From Puccinia triticina (lineage: Eukaryota > Basidiomycota > Pucciniomycetes > Pucciniales > Pucciniaceae), in the NCBI RefSeq assembly GCF_026914185.1, contig NC_070570.1:2170001-2234000 (forward strand): 64,000 nucleotides of DNA. The letters are read 5' to 3'. The notes below the pieces were generated by a model. The model searched no databases, was not told the origin of the DNA, and saw only the letters and a program-made list of their open reading frames with translations. Positions within the stretch are counted from its first letter, which is position 1. Each line of letters opens with the position of its first letter. Positions 22,239-32,138 of the stretch are shown in pieces. A program made the position numbers and the translations under genes.

Positions 22239-23574
22239 ATGGTATCCACTCTCTTGTCCCTCACGATTATTGCTATCTCACTCTCCAGGTCCTCGCAAGC
22301 CATCCCGCAGCCTGTTCCTAGGTTTCTAAGCTTCGCCGATGTGGTTGACCCGGGTCCCCCAGCAGCCCACAGTGGCCTAGTCCACGCATCAGGTTGGTCA
22401 TACACAATATAGATCATCTTATCCATTCGTCGCCGTGCAAATAACCTCAATTTTCACTGACGGCATGGCTTCTTCAGCAGCTTCCGGCATGGTCACAGTC
22501 GCCCCTCAGCCAACGACACCCGAAACACCTGGCGAATACTACATCGTCCGACCTCGCCTGCTAGGTCCTAGTGTCGCCCCTCAACCTGAAACACCTGGCG
22601 AATACTACGTCGTCCGACCTCGCTTGCCAGTTTCTGATCAGTTGGCTCCTTCGCCAGCCCAAGGCCGCAGGCTCGCACCATCTCTTCCACATCACTTCAC
22701 CGTCGGCAGAGATTCATCAATATATCCCCCTCACAGCCACGGCTACTTTCACATGCCAACCCATGCCAAAGTAGGATCCCTCGAAGAACATTTTAGAGGC
22801 AGACCTGCTCTTCAAGCCGTAGCTTTGGAACAATTATTGGCTTTAACAACCCGGCCAGAGAAACCAATGACAATGTCGACCGATAATTTGAGGTTGTGGC
22901 AAAATAAGAACAATGGGTATATGGCTCTTAATCCACGCGATCGAGCAGAAGTATGTTCCTGGCTCGGAAATCAATTCTTTGATAGCCATCTCGGCGGAAA
23001 ACATCGAGCACGTGACATAGGATACATCTGGTCCCTAGAGCAACTCAATCGGAGACATCCAGTTTGGTGGAAAAATTCTCTCATTTCCAAAGGGGATCCT
23101 AACAATAATGGATATATCGATCTCGTGGACGTTGGCGACCTCCTCAACTTCTTCGACCCGAGTGGAAACTTCAAACTCACTGCTGAACAAGTGAACGACA
23201 TCGCTCCCAAGCTCAGCGACATTCTCTACCTCGGTGAAGATAACAACGTCAGAAGCGTTGGATTGAACATCAAGCCATTGAGGGCCTACAAGGACAGCGC
23301 GGGCGTCTCGATGTATGAATCCCGGACAGGCCAAGTGATGAAAGAGCTGTTGAGAAATTTCAACCGGAAAACGGCTGATGAGAAAAAGAGAGTAATCCAA
23401 GACCTTTTCCTGTTTACTGGTACCCCTCCCTCCGAAGTCATCAAACGGGCGGATAATGCGCTCAACAAGAACTCGGAATCTTTCCAGAAACTCCTAGAAT
23501 ACCAAGGCGACTCCCGCGGCCAAAAGGACTATCAAAGGATAAAAGCAGAGCTAGAAAAGTTGGGGAAAAAATGA
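22239..23574 (+). CDS. candidate secreted protein with a tandem PETPGEYY repeat
   Basis: Two exons (22239-22392 and 22478-23574, intron 85 nt) give 416 residues. The start is chosen because it adds a clear signal peptide (MVSTLLSLTIIAISLSRSSQ then A, cleavage likely near residue 21). Residues ~60-100 hold two adjacent copies of a VAPQP-TPETPGEYY-VRPRL unit, followed by a ~290-residue domain without cysteine richness but with aromatic and charged blocks (EVCSWLGNQFFDSHLGGKH, NLNFFDPS-like LLNFFDPS). The tail is lysine/glutamate-rich and ends in LEKLGKK. A second AG three bases after the chosen acceptor also keeps the frame. I do not recognise a family. Secretion plus the location beside a repeat island makes it a candidate effector or apoplastic protein (inference). 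Confidence 0.75.
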
Positions 23575-23844
23575 ACATTGTCGGCTTGCACTCTCTCCTT
23601 TTTTCCTGTTTTCCTTCTCTTTTATTCTCCCTGAATGTTGCATGCTCTCACTACCAGCCTTCCCGGTCTTCAATCCGTCAGCATGACATTTCAAACCCAT
23701 GATACCCAGTTCACTCCAGGCTGTTCCTCTCAGTAATGCGTATCTTGCCCCCTTTCACTGTGAATATCTCTTGTGCAATTTATGAGACCAAAGCAGATAG
23801 AACAAGCCAAGCAGCCCTGGAAAAGCAACCAAAAGATGGAGAAA

Positions 23845-24025
23845 CTCGGCGCTTTCGCTGCGCTATTTCGTAGCGAAAGCGGCAAAACATTGCTGCGCTA
23901 CGCGGAGGTCTTGTTTGGCATAGCGATATTTTTGCTGCGCTAACGCTGAAAATTGTGGTCCCCCGCTACCGCTATCGCTAGTTGTCCCTGGAAATAGCGG
24001 GTAGCCGCTGCGCGGCGAATGTTCC
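23845..24025. repeat. GC-rich CGCTA/TAGCG cluster
   Basis: Repeated GCTGCGCTA, CGCTACCGCTATCGCTA and reverse-complement motifs such as TAGCGAAAGCGG within 180 bases. Clearly related to the array at 15120-15545. Confidence 0.7.
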
Positions 24026-24164
24026 CGTTGACTGTAACAGAAATGCATTGTGATATTGCAACTGAGATGGTTTTATTATTTGACATCCGTTACAAATATA
24101 TCCGCCGGCAATATTGGGAAATATAATAGTCAGAGGGGGCTATGTGCCCCTCTTCTTCTTGTTA

Positions 24165-24420
24165 TCCAGTGGGTAACGTGTTATGTTACTAAGTAACACG
24201 AGTAACACACCAGAAATTATGGCCTTTTGCAATACGGGCCTGGGCTTAAAATTTAAAACCAGTGGTTACTGATACCAATGATTCCTGAGAGTAGTATTGG
24301 CAAGCGTTACGCTACGTGAATAACGGAGTTATCTTAGCGTATTGTAACTATCCATTGTTACCAGTAATGATAAGGGTAACACAAGAGACATTGTTACATT
24401 ACCACTATGTCACTGGTATC
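24165..24420. repeat. GTTAC/GTAAC-rich cluster
   Basis: Many GTTAC and GTAAC motifs (GGGTAACGTGTTATGTTACT, GAGTAACAC, GGTTACTG, TGTTACCAGTAATG) lie within 250 bases. Comparable clusters occur at 30575-30930 and 58265-58510. Confidence 0.6.
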
Positions 24421-25086
24421 ATAGCCACCCATTGTTGGTTCCTAGGAATGTGCCACAGAGTCTTTGGGCCCTTCTCAATCTGTGTGATCGGCCATTGGGG
24501 CCGGCTCCAGATCCAGTTCAACGACCACATCAATCTTCTTTTTAGACAGTTCTCAATAATCATCTGCCCGGGCAACAGATCTGACAGGATTGGAAGTCCT
24601 TCAGTGCCAGCCAAACAGCACTGCAAGATTGACAAGAAAAAAACCAATCTGCATTGCACCTCTTTCATGATCATGTATATTTCTCCAAGATCTGCTATTT
24701 TTAGCTGTAACAAAACATAAACACGACATTGGTTGTGTATGTGTGAATATAGTGTGCTGAATCATTGATCATCAAAAAGAGGAACAGATCCTACCCCTTT
24801 TTGGAAGTTGGATCTATGAGGCTTATCCATTATTTTTTCAAATAAATCTGTACAAACAGCCCTAAGATATCCAAAGAAATGGGGAGGGATAAAAGCCAAG
24901 GGAGAAAGATTTGTAGAGTATGTTTTCCAGTGGATAATGGGTGCAATGGTTATATTAGACGCCGACAAAAACCTCGGAATCTGGTTCCCAAATATCCATT
25001 GCAGCATTTCCAAATCAGCTTTCTGATGGAGATGATCAGTGAGGATGTCAGCGGCGTACACATTTAGGTGGTGTGACTGGTTTTCG

Positions 25087-25602
25087 CTAAGCGGCCGCTG
25101 CTACTTGGGCAGGAACTTTGGTATTGGCGGCCGGTATGTCGGGATGATGGGGCGATCCAGGAGAAGGTTTCAGGCGAGTGGAGAGGAAGTGTTCGGGGGC
25201 GTCCTTGAAAGCCTTGCGCTGGGCGGCGAGGTTGACCTGGGCGTGCAGGTCATCGGAGGCCTGGTTGCGGATGCGATTCAAGCCCCTGAGGATGAGCTCG
25301 GCGAGCCGGGGACAGCAGGATTGGAGGGCCTTGGTGGAGGCGTTGAGGCCGCCGATGAGCTCGCCGGGATGGGCGGCGCGGCCGATCGCGCTGAGGAACC
25401 GCAGCGCCGGGTTGATCCCCCGGACCATCCATCCCACCTCGCGCGGCTCCGTGATCGCCTTCTCGATCAGCGGCCCGCCCGGATAGAACACCACCATCCC
25501 CGCCACGAACGGCGCCCCGCCGAGCCGCGGTATCGCCGGCGCCGCCCAGCTGAAGCCGCCAAGCGCACCGAATAGGATCAGGCCGAGCGCTGCGATCCTC
25601 AT
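25087..25602 (-). CDS. candidate small secreted protein
   Basis: A single exon of 171 residues. The first ~21 residues form a signal peptide (MRIAALGLILFGALGGFSWA then A). The mature part is predicted mostly helical, GC-rich in codon use, with two adjacent cysteines (LQSCCPRLAEL) and an alanine-rich C-terminus. An ATATAAAG box lies 125 bases upstream on the minus strand (25727-25734). No family recognised. A related-looking but headless minus-strand frame occurs at about 26140-26330 (VAVDCGLSLSLIQAFNNSLI). Confidence 0.65.
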   Translation of the reverse strand: MRIAALGLILFGALGGFSWAAPAIPRLGGAPFVAGMVVFYPGGPLIEKAITEPREVGWMVRGINPALRFLSAIGRAAHPGELIGGLNASTKALQSCCPRLAELILRGLNRIRNQASDDLHAQVNLAAQRKAFKDAPEHFLSTRLKPSPGSPHHPDIPAANTKVPAQVAAAA

Positions 25603-26616
25603 CTTGCTTGCACGTATACTAGGCCGGTTGTGTGTACGGAAGAGAAATGACTCGCACGCTTATTGGGCAGAGCCTGGAGAGGAGTGAGTGAGCTTGGTCT
25701 GCGTGGGGCAGGCGCTCTCGGGCTGGCTTTATATCTCCAGACGCCTCAACTGGCCTTCTCACCAGGCATCACGCATACCAAGAGAGCCTGCGCACAACCG
25801 GGCCCCGCAGGTTTCGTCTTGCGAACGGAGCGTAACCTTTGACATCTGCGACCAGTCAGAAGGGAGCCTGATTACTACAAACTGCGCTGCGAGTGTACGA
25901 GACGTACCTCATGACTAGGGCATCCGGATTCCGATTGGGTCCCGCGTGAGAGAGCTTGCATCCAATCCGGCCCCGGTGGAGCCCACCGGCCGCCCGTCGA
26001 GTCGCAAGACGGAGGGCCGCAAAGGACCTTGCAGCCAGGCTCTTTTGTTGGAAGGCAGAGGGATCGGGGTGGCGGAGGCTTAATGCTGATTGGTGATCGA
26101 GCGTGCGGGGCGCCGAAACGGATGGCTGCGTGCCCCGGATCTATATTCTCGACGACTGGATGGATGTGGAGAAGCCGATCGAGAGTGCTGCATTTGCTCG
26201 GCGGGCCTCCCTTGCGCGCAGGCCGATCAAGCTGTTGTTGAAGGCCTGGATCAGCGACAGCGACAGCCCGCAGTCTACGGCCACGATCACGCGTCCAAGC
26301 CGCTGATACGCTGCACACTCTTCCTCACGCCGTCAGCACTCCCCACTGCGCGCACTCTCCTCCTGCATGGCTTGTTGTATCGATCTGACATGGAAGACCA
26401 AGCCGGAGCAGCCTATTCGCACCTTCGTTTGCTTTTCTTATTTTCTTCAGCCCGGCCATCCAACAAGAGGGGAAACACAACAACAACAACAACAAAAAGA
26501 GAAGAGTGTATGTACAGTAACAGTGAGAAAAGCGCGGGCTGGGAAGGAGAACTACAAAGATGAGAATAAAATTAGGAAAGTGGCTGGTGGGTTTTGGTTT
26601 GTGGAGAGGGAAGGGT
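25603..26616. other. intergenic, with an orphan open frame
   Basis: Promoter of the 25.6-kb gene lies at the left side. On the minus strand near 26140-26330 a headless frame contains RVIVAVDCGLSLSLIQAFNN and ends at a stop. No start codon or partner exon was found, so it may be a fragment of a secreted-protein gene. Confidence 0.3.
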
Positions 26617-28245
26617 TTATGGATGGGGCTGTTGGTGATGGTGGTGGTGGTACGGTTGAGGAGGCTGCTGTTGCTGATGCTGAGGAGGCGGGGGATGTTG
26701 TTGGTCGTGAGGAGGATGAGGATGGTGGTGGTGGTGGTGGTGGTGGTTCGGGCGTGCAGGAATCGAGGCGGGCGGGGACGGGAGTGCGTCCAGATTATCG
26801 ATCGTCGACCGCCACAGCTCCTTCGACTCCGGCCTACACACAAAAAAAAAAACCCTCAGTCAGCAAAAGAGAGAGAGGGATGTTTTTCGAGGAGGAGGGG
26901 GGCGTACCCGATCTGGAACCGCATGATCTCGTCGAGAAACGCATCTTTCTGTTTCTTGACGCTCTCTTCCTTCGTTTGCACCAACTACGAAAAAAAAAGA
27001 GAGCGACAGTCAGGGGATGTGTATGCAACCGTGGGAGAGGGGGAGACGGACGTTGAGCTCGGCCTTGAGGATCTCGCGCTCGCCGAGTGCGAACTTGATC
27101 TTGGCCTTGAGGACGACGAGTTCGAGGAAGTTGAAGTCGACGGAGGGGTATTTAAAGCGGAGCTCCTCGAGCGACTTGCGTTCCTCCTCGGTGCGCAGGT
27201 CGGCGTCGATCTTCTCGTCGAAGCACTTCCCGTTCTCGTTGATGATCTCGAGCAAGTCTTTCTCTGCGGGCGGCTTGGGCTGGTCGAGGGGCGCGGCGGG
27301 GACGAGCAGCGGGGGGTCGCTGAGCGGCTTGCTCGACGAGGCCGGCAGCTCTTCCCCCAGGCCTGCCTCCTCCTCCCCCTCCGACTCGTTCTCGCCCTTC
27401 CCCTTCTTGCCCCCACTGACGGCCGAGTTCGTGCTCGTCTTCAGCTTGTCGCCCGTCGATCCACGCAGCGTGGGCAGGATCTCGCCGTGGGTGACCCGGA
27501 CATGCTTGGCCAGCGCATCCGTGCGCGAAAACGTCTTGTCGCATTCTGCATTCCCGCAGGAGTTTTTAGCCAGACTCTCGGGGTTCACTCTCTATGGACG
27601 TACGTACCTGGCTTGTAGCACGGGAACGGTTTCTCGCCCGTGTGGCTTCGGAGATGGACCAGGAGGGCCATCCTGCTGCCCTGAGGCTTGCCCTGTTTGG
27701 GACAGCCGACCCATTCGCAGGGGCATTTCTGGCCTCTGGGCGCGGTCGGATCGGGCGGGACGTGGCCTGTGTGGGCGAGAAGAATGAGCAGATGAAGTGT
27801 GTGTGTGTGAGAGAGTTTGTGATTCTTGCGCACCGTTTTCGCCGACGAGATGATCGATGAGGTCTTCGAGGATCCAGAAGCCCTGGCGACAGTTGTTCCA
27901 GCCGCATCTGATCATCGGGAAGTCTTCGTCAGTGGGCATGATCGAGAGCTGGAGGTGGGCTGCGGGTGCGGGCTGTGTCTGGGGATGGACATGGTGGTGG
28001 TGGTGGTTGAATTGGTTTGTGATGAGCTGCTGCTGGTGGGACTGGGTGGGGCGTGGGTGTGTGTGGTGGTGTGTGTGGTGGTGGTGGTGGTGGTGCTGGT
28101 TGTGCTGCTCGGGGTGCTCGTGCTGGTCGTCGGTGGCCGTCGGCTCGGCTGTTCGCTTGCGCTTGGATGGTGTTCCTGGCTGTTTTGCTCGTTTTGTTCC
28201 GCTGGCTCGTTGCTGGCGGTGGTTTGGCTGCTGCTCGTGTTCCAT
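26617..28245 (-). CDS. C2H2 zinc-finger protein with His/Gln-rich regions
   Basis: Five exons on the minus strand (27834-28245, 27608-27766, 27052-27545, 26908-26984, 26617-26833) encode 452 residues. The N-terminal ~110 residues are low-complexity with long histidine, glutamine and proline runs. Then come C2H2-type fingers: a first divergent one (CGWNNCRQGFWILEDLIDH), a second spread around CEWVGC, with the classic linker HTGEKPFPC, and a third, CYKPECDKTFSRTDALAKH, completed exactly across the second intron. An acidic/lysine segment, a coiled-coil-like region and a second His/Pro/Gln-rich tail follow. The donor of intron 3 (GTCCGT) is weak, so that boundary is least certain. Likely a nuclear DNA-binding regulator; target unknown. 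It shares a short divergent promoter with the reductase gene on the right. Confidence 0.85.
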
Positions 28246-28385
28246 CCTCGTTGGTTGGTTCGTTTTCTTTTTTTTTTTTTTTTTTTTGGGTTGTCTGTTG
28301 CTTCTGATGGAGGCTGGACACCCCGGGGAGTACCCGAACACCGGGAGGCCCCCACCGGGTAGGCAGATATCACGAGCCCCGTGAC
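28246..28385. promoter_or_regulatory. divergent promoter between zinc-finger and reductase genes
   Basis: Only 140-209 bases separate the two start codons. The segment contains a long T-tract (28267-28288), which probably keeps nucleosomes away and serves both directions (inference). Confidence 0.5.
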
Positions 28386-28454
28386 ATGTCCGGGACCTGT
28401 CCGGCCTGGGACTGTCAGGCTCCGGCTGCTGTGGCCGGCCACAGTGCCGAGCAA

Positions 28455-30230
28455 ATGGACGGGCGCCTCCTCGCACGCGGACCCCGACGCTGGCGGCCAC
28501 GGCCACCCCACTCGGACCGAAGGACGACTGCATGGCCGCGATCTCTTAGCAGCGACCCCCCCAGCAGTAAGCCGATCCGGGTGGCGATCTGTGGCGCAGG
28601 CCCGGCGGGATTCTACGCCGCCAAGCGCCTCTTCGCGCTCGACCAACACGCCAACCCTGCCCGTCCTCTGGCCATCGATCTCTTCGAAGCCCTCCCGACG
28701 CCATTCGGGCTCAGCAGATACGGCGTCGCACCCGACCATCCCGAAGTCAAGGTGTGTCCCTCGCTCTCCTCATCCTAAAAACCATCTAGCGCCCTCATTC
28801 CCGACTTGCCCCGTGCGAAGAACTGCGAGTCCAAGTTCGAGCAGGTCGCCCGCCATCCCAGGTTGCGATACTTCGGGAACACGGCCGTGCTGGGCGACGG
28901 CCAGCCGCCGCCGTCGGGCCCGCAAGCCTCCGTGCGTCTCACGAGTCTGCGGCAGCAGTACGACGGGGTTCTGCTCGCGTATGGGGCGGGAGAAGACCGG
29001 ACGTTGGGCGGGCTTCCCGGGGAGACTACCTTGGCAAACATCCTGCCGGCGCGCGCGGCGGTGGACTGGTACAATGGATACCCTCGCACCGCTGCGACAG
29101 CGGGGGAGCGGCGCAAGTTTGTCGATCTCAGCCAGGTGGAGCGGGTGACGATTATCGGGATGGGCAATGTGGCGCTGGACATCGCGCGGATCCTGCTGAC
29201 GGATGTGGATGTGCTGGCGAAGACGGACATGGACGAGGCCGCGCTGAGCGAGCTTTCCCGGAGCCGGGTCAGGCACGTCGAGATCGTCGGCCGACGGGGC
29301 CCGCTCCAGGCCGCCTTCACCACCCGCGAGCTGCGCGAGCTCGCCGGGCTTCCCGGGCTCGCCCTCGACATCGACCAGCCCCTGCTCGCCGACGCGGCCG
29401 CCCGGATCGCCCCGCCCGGCGTGCTCGGCCGGATGCCCAACGGCCGGCTCGCCAAGCGGCTCCTCGACGTCATGATCAAGGCCTCCCAGCCGTCCTCCCT
29501 CCGCCCCACACGCTCCTCATGTGCCCTCCGCTTCCTGCACACCCCGCTCGCCTTCCATGGCGCCCAGCCCTCAGACACCGCTGCGCCCGCAAGAGTCGCC
29601 GCGGTCGACTGGATCCGCAACACGCTCGAATACCCCGCCGACGCCTCCCGACCGGTCGACCATGCCGCGCTGAAGGCCGTCCCCCTCCGGCCCCTGACCA
29701 TCCACGCCTCGGCCACCGACCTCGTCCTCAAGAGTCTCGGCTCCGTCCCGCATCTCGTCCCGCCCCTCACACACGACGCTTGGCGAAGTCGGGCAAAGAA
29801 CGAGCAAGGGCGCGCGCTCGACGCAGCTAACCAGTCCGTCAGTCCTCCCCTCCAACCCCCCCGCCTGACAGAAAGGTAGAGACCCACCCCCCTTGTATAA
29901 CCCGCTTCGCGTCTCCTTCAGATCCCAGGACTGTATGTGACCGGATGGCTGGCGACGGGGTCCAAGGGCGTGATCGGCGACACGATGACGGGCGCTTACG
30001 ACGCCGCCGCCACGCTCTTCCACGACCTCCACTCCCTCCCCGCCTCCCTCGCCCGCTCCGAACAGCGAGACGACGCCGAGCCCGCGCTGGATAACAAGCA
30101 GTTCTGCGTCGACTGGCACGCTTGGACCGTCATCGACCAAGCCGAACGCCACAGCGGCAAACTCGCTGGAAGACCGCGCGTCAAGCTCTCCTCCGTCCAC
30201 GACATGTTGGCTGTTGCTGGTCTCCTTTAA
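28455..30230 (+). CDS. ARH1: mitochondrial NADPH:adrenodoxin/ferredoxin oxidoreductase
   Basis: Three exons (start-28751, 28821-29837, 29922-30230; introns 69 and 84 nt) give 540 residues from the ATG at 28455. An in-frame ATG at 28386 would add 23 residues. The downstream start is preferred because it has a better context (CAAATGG) and exposes an arginine-rich mitochondrial presequence. The flavoenzyme passes electrons from NADPH to mitochond­rial ferredoxin for Fe-S cluster and haem A synthesis. Visible family blocks: FAD fold [36 protein letters not shown] fold [35 protein letters not shown], and the C-terminal FAD contact [17 protein letters not shown]. Residues between ~120 and 150 are shorter than in the human enzyme. 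It appears intact. Confidence 0.93.
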
Positions 30231-30574
30231 TCTTCTCTCTTGCATGGTGTGCTTCCACTCACAACACGCTTCTTCCTCTGCCCCTCTGGCACAAGCGTAT
30301 ATCGCATCATATTGGCTTTTCATATCCGCTTTCGTGGGTATGACTCATGTCCATGGCAGCGGATGACTTCCCGCCATGTCAGGTACCCTCGCAACGGGTG
30401 GCACAGACCCAAAAAGTATGGATTTCCGCCGGGAAATCTAGATTTTGAAGCTCTGAATTCATTCAGGGAAGATTTTGACAGGAAGTCGTCGGATGGCTTC
30501 CAGCCAGGCTGGCGGCGGATGCATATGTCACGAAAATGAGTTTGATTTGCATAAGAAGAATGAATACAATCAAC

Positions 30575-30930
30575 AATGGGTAGTTATGTTATGTTGCGTT
30601 ATTGGCTCAACTTGGGTGAAACAACTACCCTTGTTACCTGCAGTGCCCTGTTATGTTGTTCATAACAGGGTCTTTGCAGGCCTTGTGTGTAACATAACAG
30701 TCTCTTTTTTGAGGTTGCTACTGGCTAACAGACCCCAAAAGGCTATTTCTAGCCCAGTGGCAGAATCCATCAGTTATCTGGTGCTCTGCAGGTGCTGATA
30801 ATGTAACAAACACCACTAACTTCCTCTTACGTTACAGGTGTACCGTAAGGCCCTGCCCTTCCGAGTAACTGTGACAATAAAGGCTAAAAAAAACCATTAT
30901 GTTACTGTTATTGGTGATGTAACTCCCCGT
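30575..30930. repeat. GTTAC/GTAAC-rich cluster
   Basis: Frequent GTTATGTTA, CATAACAG, TGTAACATAACAG, GTTACAGG and ATGTTACTGTTATTGG motifs on both strands, including the hairpin CCTGTTATG-TTGTT-CATAACAGG near 30648-30670. Related to 24165-24420 and 58265-58510. Confidence 0.6.
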
Positions 30931-31306
30931 TGTCGACACAGTGGATTTTGTGATGCAGGAGGAAAGAGCACTGATCATGAAGAGCAGGATAGCTAATCTA
31001 CACAAGACTCTGAAAAGGAAAGCGCCAGGAAATGAAAAAGATCCCAGGAAGTCAAAGGAAAAGGCAAGTGCACGTATGTAATAAAAGGAAGAGAGAAAAG
31101 GATTTCAGACCTTATTATCAAGATTGTCCAGCTTGACCATTGTGGCTTGCCTTCAGTGCAGTGACCAGTGCCACCTATTCAGTAACTTGGATGGTCAACT
31201 CTGTAACCTGTGAAGCCAATTTGTGTGATGATCTGTCCACAATTCCTGATGATCTGTAAAAGGAAACAGACAAATGATAAGCAAATTTATTTTTGAATTA
31301 GACAAT

Positions 31307-31482
31307 AGGGGGTTTCACAATAAGCATTTTTGCTTCCCGCGGCACAAAATTTCTTTACTCGCAGGTGACATAATCACCTAAAAATTTGGTGTGAAGTCCC
31401 ATAAGAATTGCCCCGAGCATCCTCATAACAATGATTGCAAGCGCTCAAGCACCTTCCTGGGTTTCCTTATTGTGAAACCCCT
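31307..31482. mobile_element. MITE-like element 1
   Basis: 176 bp with terminal inverted repeats AGGGGGTTTCACAATAAG and CTTATTGTGAAACCCCT, flanked by AAT on both sides (31304-31306 and 31483-31485). Non-coding interior. The ends resemble those of the neighbouring element 2, so both belong to one family. Confidence 0.75.
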
Positions 31483-31485
31483 AAT

Positions 31486-31684
31486 AGGGGGTTCACAATT
31501 GAAATTTACAAAACTTCGGGGCACATTTTAAGGTGTTTATGAACATTTTTTTAAAAAATTGATAACTTGCACTGATTGATCAGTATCACCTGCTGCTGAG
31601 CATTTTCCCAAAATTTTGAAATTTTGTTCATAAAGGCCTTAAATTTGGCTCCAAACTTTAATGAAATTCAATTGTGAACCCCCT
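31486..31684. mobile_element. MITE-like element 2
   Basis: 199 bp with terminal inverted repeats AGGGGGTTCACAATTGAA and TTCAATTGTGAACCCCCT, flanked by TAAT on both sides (31482-31485 and 31685-31688). Only three bases separate it from element 1. The autonomous parent is not in the window. Confidence 0.75.
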
Positions 31685-32138
31685 TAATATCATGACAACT
31701 TTTGGCAAGAGAGGATCTGGAAGACTATTCAAATACTTGATGAGCATGTTATGTGTACTTGATGTGTTGAATGATTATGTAAAAGAAAACTTCCTTAATA
31801 TTGCCAGGATAGCTGAGACAGCAAGCACAAAAAGCATCATGTCTTCAAACAGGGAAAAAAAGGAAAGAGTTGCATAAGAAAGAAGGCCAGAGAAAATGTG
31901 ATTCTAGTTTGTGAGATACCTACCTGGGTTAGCACTGGAAAGGTCTTCTGTGAAGATTGATGTGGCTAGTTTGATATGTTACTTTAGGCCTAGTAATTAG
32001 GGGCTTGTGTTTGTTCATGAGGGGGTACCGTCGGAAATTGAATATGCAATTTGTGGTGAATTGACATTTCAAGCTGGGCACCGATGTGCGCTCACAAAAC
32101 GACAAAGTCAAGGAACCCTTCGATACCAGAAAAGCAAG

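Larger units (their letters stand above)
23575..25086. other. repeat-rich stretch
   Basis: Holds the GC-rich CGCTA cluster (23845-24025), a GTTAC-rich cluster (24165-24420) and, at 24404-25061 on the minus strand, two long open frames (LQWIFGNQIPRFLSASN, then a second piece after stops) that look like remains of a transposon protein of unknown class. Confidence 0.4.
30231..32138. other. repeat-rich intergenic region
   Basis: Contains the GTTAC-rich cluster (30575-30930) and two MITE-like elements (31307-31684). A short plus-strand frame at 30380-30539 (GFPPGNLDFEALNSFREDF) is open but has no recognised partner. Confidence 0.4.

Noticed and set aside
26560..27618. Long plus-strand open frame (352 codons) over the zinc-finger gene
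   Set aside because: It is the antisense shadow of the His/Pro-rich zinc-finger exons; the minus strand has fingers, splice sites and a kept frame.
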